Positions 52,001-62,405 are shown, counted from the stretch's first letter. The stretch is 64,000 nucleotides of DNA from Prorocentrum cordatum (GCA_963575745.1 CAUYUJ010003002.1:1289336-1353335); one strand, 5' to 3'. Program-made: numbers and translations. The notes: a model not told the origin generated them from the sequence alone.

Positions 52001-53045
52001 CCCACTGGGGCGTGTGAGGGTGCGCTGGAAAGAGCGGGGGGGAGGGGGCGCATGTGGACGCACCCACGGGAGCCTTACGTCGAGTTTCCTGTGGGGCCAC
52101 GAAGCTCGAGAGGGGTGTCCCGAAATGTGCAGGAGGCGCATGTGGACACGCCCATTGGGGCCTAGGTGGAGCTCCCTAATGGTCCAGGGGCTCCATGTGG
52201 ACGCACCCGCTGGAGCTTTAGGTGGAACTCCCTGTGGGGCCACGATATGTGTGAACGGTGTGCCAAACATGGGCCAAAGGGAACGCATGCGGTCGCTGCC
52301 ATCGAGCCGTCGATGGAGCTCTCTTATGTGGCCACGAAGTGTGTGAGATGTGTGCCGAAACGGGCGGAGTGCCGCATATGGACGCACCCACTGGGGCCTT
52401 AAGTGGTGCTCTGGAGTGGGGCACCAAACTTGTGAGGTGTGTGTGTGTGTGTGCATGCTGAAAATGGCAAGGCGGCGCTATGCGGTACCACCCCCTTGGC
52501 TGGCAAGAAGCGTGCTGTAATGGCCTACGAAGCGCGCCATTCTTTGTAGTTCCCTATTGGGCCACGAACCGTGCCGTAATGGGCTGGGGGACGCTACGCG
52601 GCGCGACCTCCCGGGGACTTCGATGGAGCTCCCCATGGGGCAACGGAGCGTGTGAGGGATGTGTCGAAAATGGGTGGGAAGCTGCATGCGACCCCCCTCC
52701 ATGACTTCGGTGATGCTCTATGTGGGGCACGAAACGTGTGAGGGGTGTGCCGGAATGGGTGAGTGACCGCAGGTGAACCCCGCCTCCTAGGGGCTTCGGT
52801 GGAGCTCCCCGTGGGGCCACGAAACGTGCGAGGGGTGTTCTGGAATGGGTTGGTGACCGCAAGCGACCACCACCCCTCCCGGGGGCTACGGTGGAACTCC
52901 TTGTGGGGCCACGAGACGTGTGCGGGGTGTGCCGACGTGGATGGGTGATCGCATACGACGTTCGCCCCAAGGGTTTCTGTGGAGCTTTTTTATGAGGCCA
53001 CGCAGCGTGTGAGGGGGGGGGGTCGATATGTGACCGCGGAGAGCA
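52001..53045 (+). repeat. ~82-85-bp satellite (GTGGGGCCACGAAACGTGTG)
   Basis: About 12 units containing GGAGCTCCC, GTGGGGCCACGAAACGTGTG, AGGGGTGTGCCGGAAATGGG and a GACCGCATGCGACC segment. Units are 60-90 percent alike. It is unrelated in sequence to the other 82-bp family. Confidence 0.85.
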
Positions 53046-53430
53046 GGGGCAGGGATGGGAGGAGGAATGAGGAGGGGGAGGGGAGGCGCTCTCTTTTCAA
53101 AACGAGGGCCAACACCACAAGCTGGTTGGGAAAGGCAGCACTGCGAGAAATCACTGCTGGCGTCCTCGACACAATCCTTGTGCGGCAGTTCTCGAGCCGG
53201 ATCGGGCTGCGAGGGCCCCGAGGCCCGAACTTCGGTGGAAACGCCCCGTCCGAACAGCCTGCGACGCCAGGATCTCTGGGGAAGTGGGGTAATGCCCGAG
53301 GACGAAGTGGGGATGCTGGGGCCCTCTCGGCCTGTTTTGGGGCCCTCTGTCCCCCCGTGGTGCGCTCCAGCGGTCCCCAGGGGGGGACCTCCCCACCCCC
53401 CTCCAAAGCGACCGGGCCGGGCTCCCGGGG
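53046..53430. other. Unassigned sequence
   Basis: GC-rich, with no recognised exon or repeat. Confidence 0.4.
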
Positions 53431-53445
53431 GTGGGGTTCGGGGGC

Positions 53446-53476
<31 letters not shown>

Positions 53477-53545
53477 AATGAGAATGTATGTATGTATGTA
53501 AATATATATATATCATATATATATTATATATATATCAATATATAT

Positions 53546-53579
<34 letters not shown>

Positions 53580-53640
53580 ATATATATATATATATTAATG
53601 TATATATATATATATATATTGATATATATATATATATAAC
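53431..53640. repeat. GT then TA microsatellites
   Basis: (GT)n at 53442-53472, then TATATA-rich palindromic sequence at 53495-53638. A second GT run is at 53763-53780. Confidence 0.95.
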
Positions 53641-54009
53641 AACAAAAACTCAGGCGCATGAGGCCCCGCCCGCCCGCGCCCTGTCTCCCCAATTACTGCT
53701 TTTTGCGCGGCCCGCCTAGCCCTTATTTGGAAGAGGCTCGCTCTCGACCCGCAGACCAAAAAGTGTGTGTGTGTGTGTGAACAAGCAAGTTTTCCAGCGG
53801 GCCGCGCGGCGGCCGGATGCGGGTGCAGTCCCGAGGCCCTCGGACCAGGGCCCAACAGCGGCGGGCGGCGCGCGCAACGAGAAATGCTCCCGCAGGGGCC
53901 TCCGGGCACGTCCGGCTGTGCTGGCCTGCTGCCGCGAGTGCACGGCAGAGGGGTAGAGAGGCTGCACTCTTCCCAGACCCCCCGGCGTCGTGACTCTTTC
54001 ATGACGTGA
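53641..54009. other. Unassigned sequence
   Basis: The last 25 bp (CGTCGTGACTCTTTCATGAC) repeat at 54124, as if one end of a TIR-D arm were tandemly repeated. Confidence 0.45.
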
Positions 54010-54145
54010 CCACCCAGACATCTGGACCCCTTCCTGGGAACCCGTTCTTCATCCTGAGCCGTTTCTTGACGGTTCCGGGGCCTGGCGAGGGCCCCATGGA
54101 GGCCGAACATGGTGAAAAACCTGCCGTCGTGACTCCTTCACAACG
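54010..54145 (+). repeat. Single arm of TIR-D
   Basis: Matches 17395-17515: ACATCTGGACCCCTTCCTGG, TTCATCCTGAGCCGTTTCTT, GAACATGGTGAAAAACCTGC, GTCGTGACTCCTTCAC. The opposing arm is absent. Confidence 0.75.
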
Positions 54146-54223
54146 CGAGGAAGCCTGGGTCTCCACAAGGGGGGGAGCATCCCACACGCCGGTGCACCCC
54201 AGGGGGGCGCCGCCCGCCGGTGC

Positions 54224-54349
54224 CTGCGAGAAGAAGGCGGGCGCGCGGCCCTCCACCAGCTCGAGGCGGCAGACGGGGCACCCGCCCCCACGGGGCGGCG
54301 CGCCCGCCCACTCCCGCGCGCACGCGCCGCAGTGGAAGAAGGCCTGCTC
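54224..54349 (-). CDS. Candidate exon with RING-like Cys pairs
   Basis: 126 nt, 42 codons, phase 0 at both ends. Acceptor GCCGGAG/GAGCAG, donor TCGCAG/GCACCG (GC type). It reads EQAFFHC-GAC-AREW, then after nine residues CPVC-RLEL. HC-x2-C...W...CPVC is the C-terminal half of a RING or RING-like zinc domain, as in E3 ubiquitin ligases. The N-terminal Cys pair must lie in another exon, which I could not find. It is surrounded by microsatellites, so it is a typical small dinoflagellate exon. Confidence 0.55.
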
Positions 54350-54424
54350 CTCCGGCGTGGGGACAGCAAGGGAGGGCAGGACAAAGCTACCACTGGGACG
54401 ACATCGGGCGGCGCCGACTACGGC

Positions 54425-54494
54425 GGTGACGACGATGGTGATGCTGCTGCTGATGATGGTGATCATGATGATGACGATGATGATGATGATGATA

Positions 54495-54528
<34 letters not shown>

Positions 54529-54920
54529 CGATGACGATGATGATGCTGATGATGATCAAGATGCTTGGTGCTGTTGTTGTGATGATGATGATGGTGATAA
54601 TGACGGTACTTCAAATGATGATGATGAGGATGATGATGATGATGATGGTGGTGGTGATGATGATGGTGGTGGTGATGTTGTATATCATGATGATGCTGGT
54701 GCTGCTGCTGATGATGTAGATGATAATGATGCTGGTGATGGCGCTGCTGCTGATGATGATGCTGATGATAATGACGATGCTGCTGCTGATGATATTGATG
54801 CTGATGATGTTGATGACGCTGATGATGATAACGACGATGGTGATAGTGATGATGGAAGATCGTGGAAGCTGTTGGTGATGATGATCATGGTGGTGATGAT
54901 GATGATGTTGTGGATGTTGT
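54425..54920. repeat. GAT trinucleotide microsatellite
   Basis: (ATG)n/(GAT)n with GCT, GGT and AAT variants. All reading frames are Asp, Met or Ile/His runs. Confidence 0.95.
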
Positions 54921-55690
54921 TGATGAGGAGGAGGAGAAGGAGGGGGATGAGGAGGGGGAGGAGGAGGAGTAGGCGGAGGAGGAGGAAGAGAAGGAGGATG
55001 ATCTCTGGCATCCGACGGTTCTGGAGGGTGGATCGGGCGTCGCGGCCGTTGCAGCGCGCTCCGTAGCGCTCTGGTTGTTCATTGTATCCCAGTCCTGGGC
55101 CTCGAGCGCTCAGCCGCCTGACCACTCAGAGGACGTCCTCTGAGCAAGCGGCAGAACCAGATTCTGGATGCTAGGGAGCGCGAGCACTCCGAGATCCCTC
55201 CTCCCTTAAACTCGACCTCGACGGAGGCAAGGAGGAGGAGGAGGATGAGGAGGAGGAGGAGTGAGGAGGAGGAGGAGGAGGAGGAGGAGGAGGAGGAGGA
55301 GGAGGAGGAGGAGGAGGAGGGAAGAGGAGGAGAAGGAGGAGGAGGAGGAGCGCAGAGCGGGGAAAGAGGAGCGAGGAAGAGGAGTGAGGGGCCAGGAGTA
55401 GCAGGAGCGAGGAGCGAGGCCTATGAGAAGGCGAGGAGGAGCGAGGAGGAGGAGGAACGAGGAGGAGGAACGAGGAGCGGGGAGGAGCGCACGAGGAGCA
55501 AGGAGGAGGCGATGCGAAAGCGAGGCGGAGCGAGGAGCTCGGAAGAAAAAACGCGAAGCGGGGGTCCTCTGCGCCCTCGCGGCCAGCGCCCAGCGCCGAC
55601 ATCGCGCGCGCGCGCGGGGGGGTGCAGGGGCGGCCGCGCCACGGCGCGCAGCTCTTGGGCACGAAGAGGGAGGATGGATGGGCGGATGGG
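54921..55690. repeat. GGA tracts with GC-rich unassigned inserts
   Basis: (GGA)n at 54925-54995 and 55218-55350. GAGCGAGGAG-type repeats run at 55350-55540. 55010-55210 and 55555-55670 are non-repetitive without a recognised exon. Confidence 0.7.
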
Positions 55691-56205
55691 TGGATGGATA
55701 ATGGATGGATGGGCGATGATGGTGATGGTGATGGTGATGGTGATGGTGATGGTGAGGGTGATGGTGATGCTGATGGCGATGCTGATGATGATGATGATGA
55801 TGATGACGACATTGATGGTGATGCTGCTGATGATGACGACGATACTGATCGTGATGATGAGGTGGAGGAGAAGGAGGATACTGAGGTTGCGGATGATCAT
55901 GACGATGACGATGATGCTGATTATGATGCTGATGATACTGATGCAGATGATGATGATGACGATGATGATGACGACGATGCTGTTGGTGATGCTGCTACTG
56001 CTGATGGTGATGCTGTTGATGGTGACGACGAAGATGGTCGTGGTGATGATGATCATGGTGGTGATGATTCCGAGGAGTGTGATAGTGCTGGGGTGCTGAC
56101 GATGATAGATCAGATGACAATGCTGATGCTCATGAGGATGAAGTTCAAGACGAAGATGATGCTGCTGCTGATGCTGATGATGGCGATGCGGAGGAGGAGG
56201 AGGGG
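55691..56205. repeat. GAT/GGT trinucleotide microsatellite
   Basis: Like 54425-54920, with a less regular middle. Confidence 0.9.
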
Positions 56206-56419
56206 GGAGGAAGGATCGGCAGGACGACCAGGACGGCGGCCTGCCTCCGAAACGGATCGGCCCGCGAGACGCGAGGAGCCGTGGCACGGAAACGGAGCGG
56301 GCGCTCATCGTGCACGGGACGGGGATGAGCGGGGAGGCCTGGTTCCACGCAGGGGAGGGGCGAACAAGGCTGATGATGAGGGGGAGGAGAAGGATGATTG
56401 ATGAGGGGTGATGATGGTG
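56206..56419. other. Non-repetitive insert between GAT arrays
   Basis: All three minus frames are open over most of the stretch. None has a recognised motif. Confidence 0.35.
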
Positions 56420-56596
56420 GTTTGTGATGATGGTTGTGGTGACGATGATGGTGATAATGCTGCTGCTGCTAATGATGATGACGACGATGATGGCGATGAC
56501 GATGCTGCTGCTGATGATGATGATGCTGATGGTGGTAGATGATGATGATGCTGACGATGACGATGACGATGATGATGATGATGATGATGATGATGC

Positions 56597-56631
<35 letters not shown>

Positions 56632-56639
56632 GTGATGGG
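56420..56639. repeat. GAT microsatellite
   Basis: (GAT)n, nearly pure at 56560-56632. Confidence 0.95.
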
Positions 56640-56980
56640 GAGCTGAAGCTCCCCATAATCTGCGCAACGTTTGCCAGCGTGGGCCCCGAGCAATAGTTGA
56701 TTGCACTCGCGATGCACAATCTGTGCGATGCCGTATGCGTGGTGCAAGCTATGTCATGCAAACCATGCGGTGCAGGCGAAGTGATGTAAACGATGCGATT
56801 AAAGCCATGCTGTGCAAACTGTCCGGTGCAAGCTCTGTGGCGTAAGCCAGGTGGTGCAAGCTGTGTAGCGCAAACCATGTATGTGGTGAACCATGTGGTG
56901 CAAGCTATGCGGTGCGAGTTTTGTGGTGCAAGCTACGTTGTGTAGGCTATGTGGCATCAGCTATGTGCGAGAGCCCAGGG
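56640..56980 (-). repeat. GTGCAAGCTATGTG array, inverted copy of 18577-19180
   Basis: About 16 loose copies of the 14-16 bp unit, with the conserved end (GCGCAACGTTTGCCAGCGTG, GGCCCCGAGCAATAGTTG) at 56658-56697. Orientation is opposite to the first array. Confidence 0.8.
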
Positions 56981-57505
56981 AACCCATCCAGCTAATTGAG
57001 AGAACAAGTAAGGACCCCAAGGGCACGCACAGCCTGGGGATACGTGCGCACGCCAACTATTATTCCGGTCATGGCCGCTAGAATCTCGAGCTCAAGCGGA
57101 AGCACCCAGTCGCAGCAAACAACAATCATATGCCACGTGAGCAACAACAAATCCAATGACAATGCTGCGCTGCAGCAATCCACACAGTGTCTGGACATTG
57201 CCGTTGGCAGATCAACGCCAAGCCTTCCCTGAACCTCCGCAAATTACTCCCGCCTCACAGGAGGCATCCAAATCTCTCGCTGACGCAGCCACACGCAGCG
57301 CAGGCAAAGAAGCAGCCATGCAAACCAACCGGCATGCAGGAAACATGCGAAGACACAACATAAACACATGTATCGGGTCACGGCCGCTGGCGCGTTGACA
57401 CCACCCTGCTTCCGAGACGACTCCCGCCTCACACGCGGAATGCTAAGCACACTCTGAAGCAGTGCAGCGTAACGTACAACAGCTCCAACCTTACAAGCAA
57501 CTGTG
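56981..57505. other. Unassigned sequence downstream of the PPR gene
   Basis: No recognised feature. CACTGTGAGGCAAACAGGGC just beyond the in-frame stop has no obvious polyadenylation signal, as is normal in dinoflagellates. Confidence 0.4.
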
Positions 57506-59464
57506 CTACAACACATCACTGTGAGGCAAACAGGGCGAGGACACGGATGGCGGCATCAGCAATAGCGGTGGTTGTATAAAGTGGTCGCGGGGGTGGTAGT
57601 GGTGGAAGTGGTGGCGGTCGCGGGGGTGGGAGTGGGAACAGTTGTGGCAGTGGTGGTACTGTCTGTGGTGGCGGTGGTGGGGCCGATAGCGCTGCTGGAG
57701 TGGGCATAGGTCGCCGGAGCACAGGGCGCACGGCGATGTGTGGCCAGCAAGCTTTTCCCCGCGCGCCGACGCGGGGCCCAGCCGCAGAGACCAGGACGCC
57801 CACGCGGCCAGCTCGAGCACGCCTGGCCGCGGCGCAGGACCCCCGGCCCTCTGCAGCAGGCGGGCTACTGCCGCCCCGCGCGCCCGCGGCGCCCAGACGT
57901 GCTCTGCATCCGCGGCGCTCCGCGGGCCGCCCCGTGCCCCGGCCAGGGCCTCGCGGGCGGCCTCGGACCCCAGCGCCGCCGCGGCCTCGAGCACCGGCTC
58001 GCGCAGGCGCGCGCCCAGCTCGCCCCGAGGCCCGCGGCTCAGGCGCAGGCGGCGCAGCCCCGCGACCAGTTCGCCGCTGGCGCGCAGCCAGGCGGGCGTG
58101 CGGCGGAGGGCGCGCTCGGCCTCCGCGCGGCAGAAGACGGCATGCGAGGCCCGCGCGGCAGGGCTCGTGCGCTGCCACTCGTCGGCACACCCTCGGGCCA
58201 CCCGCCGCTCGGCGGCGGCCGCGGCGAACCTGGCCGCGGTCCCGCGCGCGCGCCACTGGCCGCCCTCCTCGCAGGCGCGAGCCGCGGCTCCACAGGGGGC
58301 GCTGGCGCGCCTGCACTCGCGCAGCAGCTGCACGGCGCCGGCCCACCGCTCCGCTCTCTCGCAGGCTCCCAGCAGAGCGTCGAGGCTCAGAGAACTCGCC
58401 TCAATGTGGTCTGTGGCCATCTCCCCCCACAGCGCCAAGCACGCCTCCCAGCGCAAGCCCCTTCCGCAAGTGCTGATCCCCGCATTGTAGGTGATCGTGC
58501 CCGGCGTGACGCTCGCCCGCCGCATGCCCTGCAGCAGCCCGAGCGCCAGCTCCCAGTGCCCAGCCTGCTCCAGCGCGCTCGCCAACGCGTTGTAGGTCAC
58601 CTCGTCCGGGGCGAGCTGGCCGCCCCACATCTGCGCCAGCAGGTGGACGGCACGCTGCCACTCCTGCGCCTTCTCGCATGCGCTGATCGCGGAGTTGTAC
58701 GCCACGACGTCCGCCCGCAGCCTCCTGCGGCGGCACTCCCCGAGCCAGTACACCGCCCTGCCCGCCTGCCGGGCCTTCTCCATCCCGCTGATGAGCGAGG
58801 TGAGCGTGATCACTGTCGGCTCGAGGCCCCGCTGGAGCAGCTCGCGGAACAGCAGGAGCGACGCCTCCCAGCGGCGACCCCGCGAGCACCCGCTCATAGC
58901 GCTGTTGTAGGTCGCGACGTTGGCCCGGACCCGCCCGGCCACGGCGCCGCGGAGCCACCGCAGGGCGAGCTCCCACCTCGCGGCGGAGCCGCACGCGTGC
59001 ACCACAGAGTTCAGGGCGGCGACGTCGCCCGGCGGGGGCCCGCCCTGCCGCGCCCGCGGGGCGGCCCCGCCCCCGCCGGGCTCCGCCGGCCGCGGCGGCG
59101 CGAGCGCCTGTCGCCAGGCGCCCGGCGTCTCGGTCGCGCTCCCGCGCACGATGCCCGCGGCCAGAGGCGCCGCGGCACGGCGCCCCCACGCCGCGGCGCC
59201 CGCCGAGGCGCAGCGCGGCGGCCGCGGCGCAAGCGCCCGACGCCATGCGGCCAGCCTCTCGGGGGCGGCCCAGCGCAGCGCATGCGCCGCGGCCGCGGGC
59301 GCCGCGGCACAAGGCCCCCGCGCCGCGGCGGGCGCCGCTGCGCTGGCGTGCGGGCGCGGCGCGCGCTGCCCCGCGGCGCGGCGCATGCGCTGCGTCGTGC
59401 TCGCCGGCCAATGCCCGCCTCGAGGGGGGAGGAGGAGGAGCAGAGCAAATCCCAGATGCATCAT
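57506..59464 (-). CDS. Pentatricopeptide repeat (PPR) protein, probably organelle-targeted
   Basis: 652 codons from ATGATG. Residues 1-20 look like a signal segment (MMHLGFALLLLLPP). Residues 20-147 are Ala/Arg/Pro-rich with few acidic residues and two AWR(R/Q)ALAP pieces, as in a plastid or mitochondrial presequence. Seven P-type PPR motifs of exactly 35 residues follow without gaps at 148-392 (58289-59023). The fourth begins VVAYNSAISACEKA. PPR proteins bind single-stranded organelle RNA, one base per motif, and act in processing, stability or translation. After 392 comes an Arg/Ala-rich helical region. The last ~80 codons (below about 57745) are read from a CCACCAC-type repeat and may be intron or UTR. 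The chosen Met follows CTCCCCAG and a pyrimidine tract, a possible cis- or trans-splice acceptor. The frame is open 109 codons further upstream, but that part is low-complexity. Confidence 0.88.
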   Translation of the reverse strand: MMHLGFALLLLLPPRGGHWPASTTQRMRRAAGQRAPRPHASAAAPAAARGPCAAAPAAAAHALRWAAPERLAAWRRALAPRPPRCASAGAAAWGRRAAAPLAAGIVRGSATETPGAWRQALAPPRPAEPGGGGAAPRARQGGPPPGDVAALNSVVHACGSAARWELALRWLRGAVAGRVRANVATYNSAMSGCSRGRRWEASLLLFRELLQRGLEPTVITLTSLISGMEKARQAGRAVYWLGECRRRRLRADVVAYNSAISACEKAQEWQRAVHLLAQMWGGQLAPDEVTYNALASALEQAGHWELALGLLQGMRRASVTPGTITYNAGISTCGRGLRWEACLALWGEMATDHIEASSLSLDALLGACERAERWAGAVQLLRECRRASAPCGAAARACEEGGQWRARGTAARFAAAAAERRVARGCADEWQRTSPAARASHAVFCRAEAERALRRTPAWLRASGELVAGLRRLRLSRGPRGELGARLREPVLEAAAALGSEAAREALAGARGGPRSAADAEHVWAPRARGAAVARLLQRAGGPAPRPGVLELAAWASWSLRLGPASARGEKLAGHTSPCALCSGDLCPLQQRYRPHHRHHRQYHHCHNCSHSHPRDRHHFHHYHPRDHFIQPPLLLMPPSVSSPCLPHSDVL

Positions 59465-59465
59465 C

Positions 59466-59690
59466 TGGGGAGCACGAGGGGATTGGTATAGTGGGGAGGC
59501 GGATGAAGAGAGGGAGGAGGAGGACGACGACAAAGGGGAGGCGAGGGTGAAGGGGAGATGGTGAGGGGAGGCGGGGGAGGAGAAGAGGAGGAGGAAGAGG
59601 AGCGATGCTGCAATGCACCCTCCCGTCCTAAGTCCACTCCTCACCAGTCCCCTCAAGCCTTCCTTCTCACTGCAAGGAGCGCCACCTTGA
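59466..59690. other. Pyrimidine-rich leader of the PPR gene (minus strand)
   Basis: On minus, 59640-59465 is rich in CTCCTC and CCTCCC, and 59515-59465 reads as a pyrimidine tract with CTATACCAAT ahead of CCCCAG. That suits an acceptor for a spliced leader or an intron. No leader sequence itself is present. Confidence 0.4.
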
Positions 59691-60400
59691 AAGATCAGTA
59701 GCCTATGGGTCTGCCATTCAGGCGAGAGCCCCGTTCTGAACACGAGCTGCCATGCAAACGAGTCGTACAGACTGCGCAGGGGAATTACCATTCAGTTCAA
59801 CATGGTGTCCAACGAGATCCCAGTTCTGAACAAGAAGCACCTCACTAAGCTTTTGCAACGAATGTGCGCGGCGTTCAAGCGAGAGCCCCTAGAAAAGGCA
59901 GCGCCACCCATCCTTGAAACTGATGCCGCACGCTTGCACGTAGGCCGAATGTGCGCGGCGCGAAGGCAAGACCCCATTCTGAAGCCCTCCATGCGCATAC
60001 GCGCCCCTCTTGGGTCTACGACGAAACATGCGCGCGGCGCTACGGCGAGAGCCGCATGTTGAAAACCACCAGCGCCCAATCCTGCAACAGCTGTGTATGT
60101 GTTCAACGAGTGCGCGCGGCTCGGAGGCGTGAGCCTTCTTCTGAAAAGCAGCCCCCTCAAGTGACGGATGCACGCGGAGCCAAGGCGAAAGCCACATGTT
60201 GAAAACCACATGTGGTCCATACTTGAAACAGTTGTGTGTGTGTGTTCGAACGGATGTGCGTGGCTCTGAGGCGACAGCCCCACTTTTGGAAAGCAGCCTA
60301 CTCGATATTGCATGCTGTTGCAAACATGTAATAACGACCATGCGCGGCGCTGAGGCCAACACCCCTTGTTGAAAACCACTCCCGTGAACTCCATTGAAAC
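59691..60400 (-). repeat. 82-bp family array, reversed, about 8 units
   Basis: Units such as AATGTGCGCGGCGCGAAGGC, AAGACCCCATTCTGAAGCCC, TCCATGCGCATACGC are reverse complements of the 29640-31090 unit. They lie tandemly with more divergence and insertions. Confidence 0.8.
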
Positions 60401-60960
60401 GCTGCCACATCCAAACTTCACGATGAATGTCCCAGGCGGCATGCCTGGCCCGCCCTACCGACACGCCTGGGGTTCGCCAGGGAGGGGACAATTCATAAGG
60501 ACAAGGGGTGGGAGGGGGACGAGGGGGAGGAAGGGAGAGGAGCACGATGATGAGGAAAAGGAAAAGGAACAAATGAGGGAGGAGAGGGGTTGTGATGATG
60601 AGGGGAGGGTGAGCAGCCCAAGTAGTGCACCTTGGCAGGCGGGTGAGAAGGAGGGGGAGGAAGGGGGCGAGTCCGAGACGGGAAGAGGGAGGAGGACGCG
60701 GACGGATAGAGGAAGGAACAAAAATGAGGAAGAGGAGGAACTCTGTGGAGTCTCCAGTGATGGATGCGCCATTCCAAGGAAGGCCTACGCATTGCATACG
60801 CGCTCTTTCCCTGGAAGCTCGAAGCATGCTAATCGGAGACGCTGTAGCAAATCCGCCGATCCAGCGTGTGAGTTTTTTTAAGCTGCAGCCTGATCTTCAG
60901 CTCTGCTAGTGGCTTCCAGGGTGGGCTCTGCCAGGAAAAGATGGGCGTGTGGGGGAGGGG
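60401..60960. repeat. Purine-rich GAGGG tract and unassigned sequence
   Basis: GGGAGGA/GATGAGG strings at 60480-60750, then unassigned sequence. Confidence 0.6.
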
Positions 60961-60970
60961 GTTTCTTCCA

Positions 60971-61122
60971 TGAGGTCGGGCACGTCCCTCTACAGGAGGG
61001 AAATTCAAGAATAGTACAAAATGACACGAGGACGAGTTTTATACTATTCATCTTTGAATGCTTGTTGACGGATTGAAATGTTTCTTCCAACATCTTCGTG
61101 TAAGGGAACATGCCCGACCTAA
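60971..61122. mobile_element. TIR-F element, copy 3
   Basis: AGGTCGGGCACGTCCCTCTA and GTAAGGGAACATGCCCGACCT form the inverted ends. The middle is AT-rich, with GAATAGTACAAAATG facing TTTTATACTATTC. No ORF. Confidence 0.85.
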
Positions 61123-61753
61123 TTCTACCATTTCTGGGGCCGGTCCTGCGCCCTCCGCCGCAGGAGGAACACTGCGGGGGCGGCCTGGCTGGGGAAGGCG
61201 GGGGGAGGAGGCAGTGCCGTCAAGGCCGCCCAAGACGGCCCAAAAGAGCTCCCACACGCCCAAGATGGCCCCAGGACGGACCACGAGGCCCCTCAGAGGA
61301 CCCAAGAGCGCTCCAAGGAGACCCCCAAGAGGGCCACAAGCGGCAAGCATCATAGATCCCCCTTCGGTTTTAGCATGCTTGAAATTCTCGCCTTTTCCAG
61401 CTTCAGACGCTCCAAGACGGCCCAAAAGGCCCACAAGACCGCCCCGAGACAACGCAAACGGCCCCGGCCCAAGAGGCGCCCAAGGCGGCCCATGAGGACC
61501 CCAGGACGGCCCAAACAGGGGGGAAAAGAAACGGCGATTCAAACCTCAGGCCATCAGGAAGCAAAAAACAAGCCACGAGAGGCCCCGAGGACCTCCCAAA
61601 ATGCCCCCAGGAGGCCACAAGAGGCCCAAACGAAACTCCCCAACAGCCCCCAACCAAGCTTCACAACCGCCTCCAGAGAAGGCCTCCTGAGACGCTTTCC
61701 ACGAGATCCCAACGAACCTCCAGAAAGCCTCGGACCCGCACCCCAGGCACTAG
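61123..61753. repeat. CCCAAGACGGCCC-type degenerate repeat, reversed
   Basis: Loose AAGACGGCCCAAAAG and GGCCACAAGAGGCCC copies at 15-30 bp spacing, the complement of the style at 1.7-2.4 kb. Confidence 0.6.
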
Positions 61754-62003
61754 GGACCTCCTAGATGGGGTCGGAGTAGATGGGGTCGGAAGATCGCGCA
61801 GCATCGCCGATACATCTGCGAAGCATCGGCGATGCATCGGCGATGCATCAGCGATGCGCCAACGATGCATCGTCGACGAATGCAATGTATCGGAGACGTC
61901 GACGTGCGGCACATCGGGCTCCACATCGAGCCGCATCGCCGATGCATCGGCGATGCGGCGCGATCCTGCGACCCCATCTACTCCTACCCCATCGAGGAGG
62001 CCT
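61754..62003. mobile_element. TIR-B element, copy 2
   Basis: 250 bp. Ends GACCTCCTAGATGGGGTCGG, AGTAGATGGGGTCGGAAGAT and ATCCTGCGACCCCATCTACT, CCTACCCCATCGAGGAGGCC are inverted over about 60 bp. GCATCGGCGATGC palindromes lie inside. TAG borders both ends. Confidence 0.85.
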
Positions 62004-62243
62004 AGAGGCCCTGACTGGATGGGCCGAAGGCCACCAGATAGGAGAAGATAGACGTGAGGCAGAGCCCGCGCCGATGAGGCTTCGCTCTTGCGAGCCGTCG
62101 CCGCAGGGGCACAGAGGGCGCGGTCGCCATTTAGGCACTGAGGACGCCCTGCGAGAGAGGATCAACACGCGAATGGCTGAGTGCATGTCAGCAGGGCGTG
62201 AGGACAGATGCGCTCAGAGCGTGCACTCAGCGTCGGACTACTA
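62004..62243. other. Unassigned spacer between TIR-B and TIR-F
   Basis: Nothing was recognised. Confidence 0.4.
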
Positions 62244-62405
62244 TTAGGTCGGGCATGTCCTCCTACAGGGGGAGTTTGGACGAAACACGAGCAACGTTCG
62301 AACAGTATTCAAGAATAACCAAACATAATAGTAGAACAATCGTCTCCAAACTACTTTTAAAACTATGTTTGAATAGTCGTCCTGTTGAGGCACGTGCCCG
62401 ACTTA
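62244..62405. mobile_element. TIR-F element, copy 4
   Basis: TTAGGTCGGGCATGTCCTCC, TACAGGGGGAG and CCTGTTGAGGCACGTGCCCG, ACTTAA are inverted. The AT-rich middle contains ACAGTATTCAAG and CTTGTTTGAATAG-like mirror pieces. Confidence 0.85.

Noticed and set aside
53495-53638. Replication origin in the TA-rich palindromic stretch
   Set aside because: AT-richness alone is not evidence. The sequence is a simple TA microsatellite next to a GT one.
59465-59791. Upstream extension of the PPR protein to the first ATG of the frame
   Set aside because: The 109 extra codons are low-complexity (Ser/Leu/Pro from CTC repeats) with an unrelated start. The downstream MM start gives a signal-like N-terminus right after a splice-acceptor-like sequence.
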